A stretch of DNA of 64,000 nt, from positions 1-64,000 of the forward strand of contig NZ_FZNN01000006.1 in the NCBI RefSeq assembly GCF_900188035.1, given 5' to 3'. Both the position numbers and the translations under genes were made by a program. The DNA comes from Puniceibacterium sediminis. Its GTDB lineage: Bacteria; Pseudomonadota; Alphaproteobacteria; Rhodobacterales; Rhodobacteraceae. This document shows positions 47,443-55,347 of the stretch, one piece after another. Within the stretch, counting starts at the first letter, position 1, and the number at the start of each line of letters is the position of its first letter. A model generated the notes under the pieces. It did not search any database. It was given only the letters and a program-made list of their open reading frames with translations, and was not told the origin of the DNA.

Positions 47443-49382
47443 GACGCACCCCGAGAGAGACCGCCGAAAGCGCCCGCAAGATTTCACGCCGCGGCGTGAT
47501 GCTGGGCGGACTCCAGCTGAGTTTCGCCGGAATTCTGGCGGCGCGGATGCAGTTCATGCAGGTTGAACAGGCGGATGAATTCCGGCTGCTGGCCGAGGAA
47601 AACCGCATCAACCTGCGCCTGATACCGCCCGCGCGTGGCCAGATATTTGACCGCAATGGCATCATCATCGCCGAAAACGCCCCAAGCTACCGCATCACCA
47701 TGGTCCGCGAAGATGCCGGCGACGTGCAGGATGTCATTGCGCGCCTGTCTTCGCTTGTCGAACTGGACGAGGACGAGCTGAACCGGGCCCTGGCCGAGAT
47801 GAAGCGTTCGGCCCCCTTCCTTCCAGTGACGATTGCCGACCGGGTCAGCTGGGAAGACATCAGCCGCATCGCCGTCAATGCCCCCGCCCTGCCCGGCATC
47901 ACCCCCGAGGTCGGCCTGTCGCGGCATTACCCGATGACCACGGCGTTTGCACATGTGGCAGGCTATGTCGGCCCGGTCAGCGAACGCGATCTGGCCCGCT
48001 ATGAAGACCCCGAACCGGTACTGCGGATCCCGCGCTTTCAGATCGGCAAGGTCGGGGTCGAGGCCAAGTACGAAGAGATTCTCCGTGGTCGTGCCGGCGC
48101 CAAGCGGGTCGAGGTCAATGCCGTGGGACGCGTGATGCGCGAGCTAGACCGTCGTGAAGGCGAGGCAGGCGCAGATCTGCAGCTGACCATCGATGGGCGT
48201 CTGCAGGACTATGTGCGCGCCCGGCTGGGCACAGAAAGCGCCAGCGTCGTGGTGCTGGATCTTGAACATGGCGACGTGTTGGCGATCTCCTCCTCGCCTG
48301 CCTATGATCCAAACAAGTTCGTGCGCGGCATATCTGTCGCCGACTATAGCGTGCTGCGCGACAATGACCGCCGCCCGCTGGCGTCCAAGACGGTACAGGA
48401 CGCCTATCCCCCGGGATCCACCTTCAAGATGGTTACGGCAATGGCCGCGATCGACGCGGGCGTCATCGGCCCCGAAGACACCGTCTGGTGTCCCGGATAC
48501 CTAGAAGTCAGTGGGCGGCGCTTTCACTGCTGGAAGCATGCCGGCCACGGGCACATGAACCTGGAAACCTCCCTGCGCGAAAGCTGCGACGTCTATTACT
48601 ACGACCTCGCGCTCAAGGTCGGGATTGAGAATATCGCCGCGATGAGCCGCCGTCTGGGGCTTGGCATCGCCCATGACCTGCCGATGTCCGCAGTCACATC
48701 GGGTCTGATCCCGGACAAGGCATGGAAGCTGCGTGAACGTGGTGCGGGCTGGGTGATCGGTGATACGGTCAACGTCGCCATCGGTCAGGGTTATGTGCTG
48801 AGTTCGCCGCTGCAGCAGGCGGTCATGACGGCCCGTCTTGCCACCGGGCGCAACATCACGCCACGCCTGATCAAATCCATCGACGGAATCGAAACGCCTT
48901 CGCAGGGCGGTGAAAGTCTGGGCCTCAACGAAAATCATCTGCGCCAGATCCGTCGCGCCATGTTCGCGGTCAGCAACAACCGGCGCGGGACGGGATACGG
49001 CTCGCGCATTGTGGATGAAGCGTACCGCATGGCCGGGAAAAGCGGCACCAGCCAGGTGCGCAACATCAGCGCGGCAGAGCGGGCACGCGGCGTGATCAAC
49101 AACGAAGATCTGCCCTGGAACCGGCGCGACCACGGTCTGTTCGTGAACTTTGCACCCTATGACAACCCCAAGATCGCCGTGTCCGTTGTGGTCGAACACG
49201 GCGGCGGCGGGTCATCCGCCGCGGCCCCCATCAACCGTGACGTGACACTACAGGCGCTATTCAACGGCGATCCGCCATTGTCGGCCTATCCGTCCAAGGA
49301 CCATGAGCGCATCAAGGCCCAGCAGGAGCGCCTGAACAGCGAACGTCAGATGCCCAAGACCGACGGAAACAGCCGCGCATGA
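47439..49382 (+). CDS. mrdA: penicillin-binding protein 2 (elongation transpeptidase)
   Basis: 647 residues. N-terminal anchor about 25-45, PBP dimerisation domain (NLRLIPPARGQIFDRNGIII), then the transpeptidase with active-site Ser in YPPGSTFKM, the SxD motif in ESCDVYYYDLA and KSGTSQV as the KTG equivalent. It cross-links lateral-wall peptidoglycan together with the RodA glycosyltransferase encoded next. Overlaps of 4 bp with mreD and rodA show tight translational coupling. Confidence 0.95.
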   Translation: MRRTPRETAESARKISRRGVMLGGLQLSFAGILAARMQFMQVEQADEFRLLAEENRINLRLIPPARGQIFDRNGIIIAENAPSYRITMVREDAGDVQDVIARLSSLVELDEDELNRALAEMKRSAPFLPVTIADRVSWEDISRIAVNAPALPGITPEVGLSRHYPMTTAFAHVAGYVGPVSERDLARYEDPEPVLRIPRFQIGKVGVEAKYEEILRGRAGAKRVEVNAVGRVMRELDRREGEAGADLQLTIDGRLQDYVRARLGTESASVVVLDLEHGDVLAISSSPAYDPNKFVRGISVADYSVLRDNDRRPLASKTVQDAYPPGSTFKMVTAMAAIDAGVIGPEDTVWCPGYLEVSGRRFHCWKHAGHGHMNLETSLRESCDVYYYDLALKVGIENIAAMSRRLGLGIAHDLPMSAVTSGLIPDKAWKLRERGAGWVIGDTVNVAIGQGYVLSSPLQQAVMTARLATGRNITPRLIKSIDGIETPSQGGESLGLNENHLRQIRRAMFAVSNNRRGTGYGSRIVDEAYRMAGKSGTSQVRNISAAERARGVINNEDLPWNRRDHGLFVNFAPYDNPKIAVSVVVEHGGGGSSAAAPINRDVTLQALFNGDPPLSAYPSKDHERIKAQQERLNSERQMPKTDGNSRA

Positions 49383-50518
49383 GCTATCTTGAATACTCGG
49401 TCAAGACGGTCCCGTCGGGTCTGCGCAAGGTGCTTTACCTCAGCTGGCCGCTTGTCCTTCTGCTGACGGCGGTCGCGTCGGTCGGGTTCCTGATGCTCTA
49501 TTCGGTGGCGGGCGGATCCTTCTCGCCCTGGGCCGAGCCGCAGATGAAACGTTATCTGCTCGGGCTGACTGCCATGTTCTTGGTCGCCATGGTCCCGATC
49601 TGGTTCTGGCGCAACATGGCGGTGGTGGCCTATCTCGTGTCGCTCGCACTGCTGGTGGTGGTGGAATTCTTTGGTTCCGTGGGGATGGGCGCGCAACGGT
49701 GGATCGACCTTGGGTTCTTTCGCCTGCAACCATCCGAGCTGATGAAGGTCACCATGGTGATGCTGCTGGCGGCTTATTACGACTGGCTGCCGATCCGCAA
49801 AACCTCTGGCATCCTTTGGGTTTTGCTCCCCGTGATCCTGATCATGGCGCCTACCTTTCTGGTACTGACCCAGCCCGATCTGGGCACGGCCATCCTGCTG
49901 GTGGTCGGCGGTGGGCTGATGATGTTCCTCGCCGGAGTTCACTGGGCCTACTTTGCGACCGTCATTACCGCAGGTGTCGGTTTCGTCGCCACGGTTCTGA
50001 AAAGCCGGGGCACGGACTGGCAGATGCTGAAGGAATATCAGTTCCGCCGGATCGATACCTTTCTTGACCCCAATTCGGACCCGCTGGGGGCCGGCTATCA
50101 CATCACTCAGGCCAAGATCGCCATGGGATCCGGTGGCTGGACCGGGCGCGGGTTCATGCAGGGCACACAGTCCCGGCTGAACTTCCTGCCCGAAAAGCAC
50201 ACCGACTTCATCTTTAACACCCTCGCCGAAGAGTTCGGCTTTATCGGCGCGGTCTCGCTGCTGGCCCTCTATGTGCTGATCATTGTATTCTGCATCATCT
50301 CGGCGCTGCAGAACCGCGACCGGTTCTCGTCCCTGCTGATCCTTGGGGTCGGCCTTACGTTTTTCCTCTACTTTGCCGTCAACATGTCAATGGTGATGGG
50401 CCTTGCGCCCGTCGTCGGCGTGCCTCTGCCACTGGTGAGCTATGGAGGATCGGCCATGCTGGTGCTCATGGTGGCCTTTGGCCTTGTGCAAAGTGCCCAC
50501 ATCCACAGACCGAGGTAA
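49379..50518 (+). CDS. rodA: peptidoglycan glycosyltransferase RodA (SEDS family)
   Basis: 379 residues with ten membrane helices. SEDS motifs GSVGMGAQRWIDLGFFRLQP and FLPEKHTDFIFNTLAEEFGF and the closing PLPLVSYGGSAMLVLM are all conserved. It polymerises lipid II for side-wall growth with PBP2 from the overlapping upstream gene. It is the last cell-shape gene; a hydroxyacid reductase gene starts one base after its stop. Confidence 0.96.
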   Translation: MSYLEYSVKTVPSGLRKVLYLSWPLVLLLTAVASVGFLMLYSVAGGSFSPWAEPQMKRYLLGLTAMFLVAMVPIWFWRNMAVVAYLVSLALLVVVEFFGSVGMGAQRWIDLGFFRLQPSELMKVTMVMLLAAYYDWLPIRKTSGILWVLLPVILIMAPTFLVLTQPDLGTAILLVVGGGLMMFLAGVHWAYFATVITAGVGFVATVLKSRGTDWQMLKEYQFRRIDTFLDPNSDPLGAGYHITQAKIAMGSGGWTGRGFMQGTQSRLNFLPEKHTDFIFNTLAEEFGFIGAVSLLALYVLIIVFCIISALQNRDRFSSLLILGVGLTFFLYFAVNMSMVMGLAPVVGVPLPLVSYGGSAMLVLMVAFGLVQSAHIHRPR

Positions 50519-50519
50519 C

Positions 50520-51455
50520 ATGACCATCAACATCCTGTTCGCCGCCCAAGCAGACCGCTGGGCGCAATACGAAGCGCCGCTGACCGTAGCCCTGAATGAA
50601 ACCGGCCTGGCCTATGATCTGCGCACCGAATTTGCGCCCGGCGACGTCGATTACATCGTCTACGCCCCCAACAGCGAGGTGCAGGATTTCACCCCCTACA
50701 CCCGGCTCAAGGCGGTGATGAACCTCTGGGCAGGTGTCGAAGGCGTCGTAAAGAACCAGACACTCACCGTGCCGCTGACCCGCATGATTGACGAAAACGG
50801 GCTGACGCAGGGCATGGTGGAATGGGTCACCGGCCATGCGCTGCGACACCACCTTGAGATGGACAGGCATATCGTCAACCCGGACCATGTCTGGGATCAC
50901 ACCCCGCCGCCGCTGTCCAAGGACCGCCCGGTGACGATCCTGGGCTTTGGCGCGCTCGGTCAGGCCTGTGCGGCGGCGCTGCTGTCGCTCGGTTTTCCGG
51001 TGACGGGTTGGAGCCGCTCTGCCCACCCGATGGATGGTGTCACGACCCACGCCGGAGCAGAGGGCCTGACACAGGCGCTGACGGATGCGCAGATCGTTGT
51101 GCTGCTGCTGCCCGACACCCCCGCGACGGAAAATACCCTGAACGCGCAGTCGCTTGCGCAGCTGCCAAGGGGTGCGGTCATCATCAACCCGGGACGCGGA
51201 CCGCTGATCGACGATGCGGCGCTGCTGGCGGCTCTGGATTCCGGGCAGATTGGCCATGCGACGCTGGATGTGTTCCGGATCGAACCCCTACCGCAGGACG
51301 ATCCTTACTGGACGCACCCCAAGGTGACCGTGACACCCCACATCGCATCGGAAACCCGCCCCGACAGCGCGTCGCGGGTGATTGCGCAAAACATCCGACG
51401 TAACGAAGCGGGCGAAGGCCTGCAGCATCTGGTGGACCGCAGCGCCGGATACTGA
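50520..51455 (+). CDS. D-2-hydroxyacid dehydrogenase (glyoxylate/hydroxypyruvate reductase A-like)
   Basis: 311 residues from the ATG at 50520, which follows the rodA stop and CCGAGGTAAC. NAD(P)-binding FGALGQACAAALLSLGFPVT-type sequence with GxGxxG variant GFGALG, then RGAVIINPGRGPLIDD and DVFRIEPLPQDDPYWTHPKV (catalytic Glu and His) match the GhrA branch. It would reduce glyoxylate or hydroxypyruvate. Its position between rodA and rpe suggests read-through from the shape operon without functional connection. The open frame from 50442 overlaps rodA and is not used. Confidence 0.9.
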   Translation: MTINILFAAQADRWAQYEAPLTVALNETGLAYDLRTEFAPGDVDYIVYAPNSEVQDFTPYTRLKAVMNLWAGVEGVVKNQTLTVPLTRMIDENGLTQGMVEWVTGHALRHHLEMDRHIVNPDHVWDHTPPPLSKDRPVTILGFGALGQACAAALLSLGFPVTGWSRSAHPMDGVTTHAGAEGLTQALTDAQIVVLLLPDTPATENTLNAQSLAQLPRGAVIINPGRGPLIDDAALLAALDSGQIGHATLDVFRIEPLPQDDPYWTHPKVTVTPHIASETRPDSASRVIAQNIRRNEAGEGLQHLVDRSAGY

Positions 51456-51486
51456 TAGGGCCAGCGCGCCAGCAGGAGGTTACCCC

Positions 51487-52170
51487 ATGTCCTTTGACCG
51501 TTCACTCAAGATCGCACCGTCGATCCTTTCCGCCGATTTCGCCAACTTCGGAGCCGAAATTCAGGCCGTCGAAGCGAAGGGCGCGGACTGGATCCATGTG
51601 GATGTGATGGACGGGCATTTTGTGCCCAACATCACCTTTGGCCCCGCCACCTGCGCGGCGATCCGCCCGCATATCAAGACGGTGATGGACGTGCATCTGA
51701 TGATCGCCCCCGTCGATCCCTATATCGAGGCGTTCGCCGCTGCCGGGGCCGATTTCATCACCGCCCACGTCGAGGCAGGCCCCCACATCCACCGCACGCT
51801 TCAGGCGATCCGTGCGACAGGCGCCAAGGCTGGCCTTGCGCTCAACCCCGGCACCCCGGCCGAGGCTGTGGCTCCGCTGCTCGACATGGTGGATATGGTC
51901 TGCGTGATGACGGTGAACCCCGGCTTTGGCGGCCAAAAGTTCATCCATTCCTGCGTTGATAAGGTCCGTACCTTGCGCAGCTTGATCGGCGACCGCGAGA
52001 TCCATATCGAGATCGACGGCGGGGTCGACCCGACCACCGCACCGCTGGTGCGGGCCGCCGGGGCTGATGTGCTGGTGGCGGGCTCTGCTGTATTCCGGGG
52101 CGGTTCCGTATCCAACCCCGCACCCTATGGCGAAAACATCCGCGCCATTCGCGCCTCAGTCCCGTCATAA
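51487..52170 (+). CDS. rpe: ribulose-phosphate 3-epimerase
   Basis: 227 residues from the ATG at 51487, with CAGGAGGTTA upstream. IAPSILSADFANFGAEIQAV, HVDVMDGHFVPNITFGP, VHLMI, NPGFGGQKFI and EIDGGVDPTTAPLVRAAGAD hold the metal and catalytic residues of Rpe. It interconverts ribulose 5-phosphate and xylulose 5-phosphate in the pentose phosphate pathway. Last rightward gene of this run; 31 bp after the hydroxyacid reductase. Confidence 0.95.
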   Translation: MSFDRSLKIAPSILSADFANFGAEIQAVEAKGADWIHVDVMDGHFVPNITFGPATCAAIRPHIKTVMDVHLMIAPVDPYIEAFAAAGADFITAHVEAGPHIHRTLQAIRATGAKAGLALNPGTPAEAVAPLLDMVDMVCVMTVNPGFGGQKFIHSCVDKVRTLRSLIGDREIHIEIDGGVDPTTAPLVRAAGADVLVAGSAVFRGGSVSNPAPYGENIRAIRASVPS

Positions 52171-52180
52171 CCCCGGCTTC

Positions 52181-52200
52181 GCGCTTCTTCTCTTCAAAAA
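52181..52200 (-). repeat. 20-mer copy B, inverted relative to 25812-25831
   Basis: Read leftwards this is TTTTTGAAGAGAAGAAGCGC, identical to copy A. It lies 36 bp after the stop of the leftward thioesterase gene and follows a stem made by CTGACCC (52211-52217) and GGGTCAG (52233-52239), which overlaps the stop codon. Both copies therefore have the order gene end, hairpin, T-rich 20-mer. Confidence 0.8.
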
Positions 52201-52235
52201 CACGCAAAATCTGACCCTTGCCATTCGCGCGGGGG

Positions 52236-52646
52236 TCAGCTGCCTTTGCGATACCGGAACACGCCTGTGCCTGTGGCAATCAACTCGCCGACCTCGTCCA
52301 CCACCGTCGCTTCGGCAAAAAACGTACTTTTGCCGCCGCCGGTCTGTCGGCCCTCGCCGATCAGCATCTTGCCCCTGGGCCGGGAAAGGTATTGCACGTT
52401 CAGCGACAGGGTCAGCGCCATCTGCTTGACCTCGGGGTCGCCGGTCCAGCAACCTGCATAGCCCATCACCGTGTCGATCAGCGATGCATGCGCCCCGCCA
52501 TGCGGATTGCCGTGCCGGTTCATGATGAACGGTGCCAGCGGCATCTCAAATCGCGCCCAGCCCTGCGACCAGCCGGTCATCTTCATGCCCAGATGCGCGG
52601 AATAAGGGTATTCTGGCTCCTGAAACCTTGGGTCCATGTCCGTCAT
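52236..52646 (-). CDS. PaaI-type hotdog thioesterase
   Basis: 136 residues. The hotdog core GNPHGGAHASLIDTVMGYA carries the HGG and catalytic Asp region of PaaI proteins; it ends with STFFAEATVVDEVGELIATG. It hydrolyses an acyl-CoA or phenylacyl-CoA. It is the last gene of the five-gene leftward acyl-CoA operon, overlapping the kinase gene by 4 bp (52643-52646). Confidence 0.88.
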   Translation of the reverse strand: MTDMDPRFQEPEYPYSAHLGMKMTGWSQGWARFEMPLAPFIMNRHGNPHGGAHASLIDTVMGYAGCWTGDPEVKQMALTLSLNVQYLSRPRGKMLIGEGRQTGGGKSTFFAEATVVDEVGELIATGTGVFRYRKGS

Positions 52647-53659
52647 GCCTGCGCCGCCTCCAGTCCCAGTTCCGCGAAACGCGGCACGAAGGAGCCGAGC
52701 CGCAGCGCCTTGTCGGGGTTTGACGCATTGCCGTCAAGCGCGCGCCGCTTCACCCCCTGCAGGATCGCCGCCATACGGAAGAACGCAAAGGCGACATAGA
52801 ATCCAAAGCCAGAAATATGGTCGATCCCGCGCCGTCTGCAATATTGCGCGACGAATTCGGTGTCCGATGGCAACCCAAGCGCGCTTCGGTTCACACCGGC
52901 CAGCCCGCGCCCCTCTGGCCCCGGGGGCAACTGCCACTGCATGATGACGCCCGCAAGGTCGGCATAGGGGTGGCCAAGGGTCGACAGCTCCCAGTCAAGG
53001 ACAGCCCGGCACTCTGGCCCGTCGGGCGCGAACAGCATGTTGTCGATCCGGAAATCGCCATGCACCAGCGTACGCTGCCCATCTTCGGGCGGCAGATTTG
53101 CACCCAGCCAGCCGATCAGGGCATCCATCGCCGCCACTTCGCCTGTCTCAGAGGCCCGATACTGCTTGGTCCAGCGGGCCAGCTGGCGTTCATAGTAGTT
53201 TCCGGGCGGGCCGAAATTACCCAGACCCAGCGCGTCGGGGTCGACAGAATGAATCGCAGCAAGAACCCGGTTCATCTCGGTCATGATCGCGGCCCGGTTA
53301 CTAAAAGCCATGCCCGGCATCGAAGGATCGTCTATGTTGCGCCCCTCCACATGCTCCATCACATAGAACATCGCCCCGATCACGCTGTCATCCTCGCAAA
53401 GGGCGAGCATTCGCGGCACCGGGACATCCGTATCCGCCAGCGCCTGCTGCACGCAAAATTCCCGGTCCACTGCATGTGCAGATTTCAGCAGGACGCCGGG
53501 GGGTTTGCGGCGCAGGACAAAGCTCTGGTTGTCGGTGGTCAGATGGTAGGTCGGGTTGGACTGGCCAACGTCGAACTTCTGCGCCTGCAATACACCTTCC
53601 AGCGCTATGCCCTGCCCCCGCATCCATGTCGCGACGGCCTCCAGTTCCCGTTCGTCCAC
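52643..53659 (-). CDS. APH-family kinase, LvaA / ACAD10-11 kinase-domain type
   Basis: 338 residues. Aminoglycoside-phosphotransferase fold with the catalytic loop LVHGDFRIDNMLF (HGDxxxxN) and metal-binding VLDWELSTLGHPYADLA. This is the subgroup fused to ACAD10/11 in animals and separate as LvaA in Pseudomonas, where it phosphorylates the 4-hydroxyl of 4-hydroxyacyl-CoA. It is not an antibiotic-resistance enzyme by this reading. The ACAD-like partner is encoded directly upstream, 3 bp away, which supports the role. Specific substrate unknown. Confidence 0.82.
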   Translation of the reverse strand: MDERELEAVATWMRGQGIALEGVLQAQKFDVGQSNPTYHLTTDNQSFVLRRKPPGVLLKSAHAVDREFCVQQALADTDVPVPRMLALCEDDSVIGAMFYVMEHVEGRNIDDPSMPGMAFSNRAAIMTEMNRVLAAIHSVDPDALGLGNFGPPGNYYERQLARWTKQYRASETGEVAAMDALIGWLGANLPPEDGQRTLVHGDFRIDNMLFAPDGPECRAVLDWELSTLGHPYADLAGVIMQWQLPPGPEGRGLAGVNRSALGLPSDTEFVAQYCRRRGIDHISGFGFYVAFAFFRMAAILQGVKRRALDGNASNPDKALRLGSFVPRFAELGLEAAQA

Positions 53660-53662
53660 GCC

Positions 53663-54898
53663 TCAGACCTTGTCGTTGGCATATTTGCGCAGCTCGGCGC
53701 GGGCGACTTGTCGGCGATGCACTGCGTCGGGACCATCGGCAAAGCGAAGGGTGCGCACATGGGTCCACATATGCGCCAGATCAAAGTCCTGACTGATCCC
53801 GCCGGCGCCGTGCATCTGCATGGCTTCGTCGATCACCTTGCCCGCCATCAGCGGCGCGACGACCTTGATCTGCGAAATCCATGGCTGCGCCTCGCGCACG
53901 CCTTTGGTATCCATCATCCAGGCAGCCTTGAGGCACAGCAGCCGGGCCATCTCGATCTCCATCCGGGCATTTGCGATAATGTCGTAATTCGCGCCCAACT
54001 CGATGATCTTCTTGCCAAACGCCTCGCGCGCAAGGCCCCGCCTGCACATCATCGCCAGCGCCTTTTCCGCCTGTCCGATGGCACGCATGCAGTGGTGGAT
54101 GCGCCCCGGTCCTAGACGACCCTGCGCAACCTCGAACCCGCGCCCTTCGCCCAGCACGACATTTTCCACCGGCACGCGGACGTCCGTAAACCGCAGATGC
54201 AGATGCCCGTGCGGCGCATCATCCTGACCGAAAACCTGCATCGGCCGCAGCTTTTCCACCCCGGGCGTATCGGCATCCATCACGAACATCGTATGGCGCG
54301 CGTGTTTGGCCGCCTCCGGGTCTGTCATCGCCATGACGATATAGAGCTGACAGCGCGGATCACCGGCACCCGATATCCACCACTTTTCCCCGTTGAGCAC
54401 ATAGTGATCGCCATCACGCACCGCGCGGAACTTCAGCTGCGCGGCATCCGACGACGCGATATCCGGCTCTGTCATCACATAGGCTGACCGGATATCGCCC
54501 TCCAGCAGCCGACCCAGCCAGCGATCCTTGTGCGCCTGAGTGCCGTAACGCTCCAGCACCTCCATGTTGCCGGTGTCGGGCGCGTTGCAGTTGAACACCT
54601 CGGCGGCGATGCCTACCTTGCCCATTTCCTCGGCCAGATAGGCATATTCGACGGTGGTCAGGCCATATCCCCGCTCTGACCCGGTCAGCCAGAAGTTCCA
54701 GAGGCCGCGCTTTTTGGCCATGGCCTTCAGCCCGTCAAGGATCTCCAACTGCCGATCGGTGTGGACAAAGCGATCGCCTGAGGGGTGTTTGCCGACCTCG
54801 GCGTGGAATTCGGCGTCCAGCGGAGCGATCTCTGTCTCGATCATCTCGCGCACCTGCGCGATCAGCGGCGCGATGCGTGCGGTTACTCCTAGATCCAT
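53663..54898 (-). CDS. acyl-CoA dehydrogenase, ACAD10/11-like
   Basis: 411 residues from the ATG at 54898 with GGAGGAAT upstream; an ATG at 54931 overlaps the MaoC gene. TEPDIASSDAAQLKFRAVRD, LNGEKWWISGAGDPRCQLYI, FGKKIIELGANYDIIANARM and the end THVRTLRFADGPDAVHRRQV place it in the ACAD10/11 clade; the base-position Glu of short-chain ACADs is replaced by Asp in ADGPD, as in that clade. With the APH kinase next to it, it probably removes the 4-phospho group or forms a double bond in 4-hydroxyacid breakdown. Electrons would go to ETF. Confidence 0.85.
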   Translation of the reverse strand: MDLGVTARIAPLIAQVREMIETEIAPLDAEFHAEVGKHPSGDRFVHTDRQLEILDGLKAMAKKRGLWNFWLTGSERGYGLTTVEYAYLAEEMGKVGIAAEVFNCNAPDTGNMEVLERYGTQAHKDRWLGRLLEGDIRSAYVMTEPDIASSDAAQLKFRAVRDGDHYVLNGEKWWISGAGDPRCQLYIVMAMTDPEAAKHARHTMFVMDADTPGVEKLRPMQVFGQDDAPHGHLHLRFTDVRVPVENVVLGEGRGFEVAQGRLGPGRIHHCMRAIGQAEKALAMMCRRGLAREAFGKKIIELGANYDIIANARMEIEMARLLCLKAAWMMDTKGVREAQPWISQIKVVAPLMAGKVIDEAMQMHGAGGISQDFDLAHMWTHVRTLRFADGPDAVHRRQVARAELRKYANDKV

Positions 54899-54900
54899 GC

Positions 54901-55347
54901 CTATTCCTCCAGTTCGAGACGGGTGATCCACTGGGCCACCAGCGCCGGTTTCTCTGCGTCTTCTACCTCGACAACCACGTCCCAGTGCACCATGGCAAGG
55001 CCCGGTGCCGGCCCTTCCTCGACCGAAGCGACCGCAAAGCGCCCGCGCACCCGCGCGCCCGTGTGCACGGGCGAGACGAAGCGGATCCGATCAAAGCCGT
55101 AGTTCACGCTGGCCTTCACCCCCGGCAGATCGGCCACCACCTGATAGGACATGGCCGACAGCATCGACAGGGTCAGGAAACCATGCGCCACCGTGCCCCC
55201 AAAGGCGGTTGTGGCGGCGCGGTCTTCGTCGAGATGGATGAACTGCCAGTCCTCGGTCGCATCGGCAAAGGCGCGGATTCGGGCGGCGTCCAACGTAAAC
55301 CAGTCAGAGTTCGTCGCGGACAGGGCGCGCAGGCGATCAATCAGCAT
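54901..55347 (-). CDS. MaoC-like enoyl-CoA hydratase
   Basis: 148 residues. The hydratase motif is FADATEDWQFIHLDEDRAAT (Asp-His catalytic pair) followed by FGGTVAHGFLTLSMLSAM. It adds water across a 2-enoyl-CoA. It overlaps the ligase gene by 11 bp and ends 2 bp before the dehydrogenase start, so it is part of the acyl-CoA operon. Confidence 0.9.
   Translation of the reverse strand: MLIDRLRALSATNSDWFTLDAARIRAFADATEDWQFIHLDEDRAATTAFGGTVAHGFLTLSMLSAMSYQVVADLPGVKASVNYGFDRIRFVSPVHTGARVRGRFAVASVEEGPAPGLAMVHWDVVVEVEDAEKPALVAQWITRLELEE

Noticed and set aside
52643-53659. Aminoglycoside resistance phosphotransferase
   Set aside because: The fold is shared, but the operon and sequence subgroup match the ACAD10/11-associated kinase, not antibiotic-modifying enzymes.
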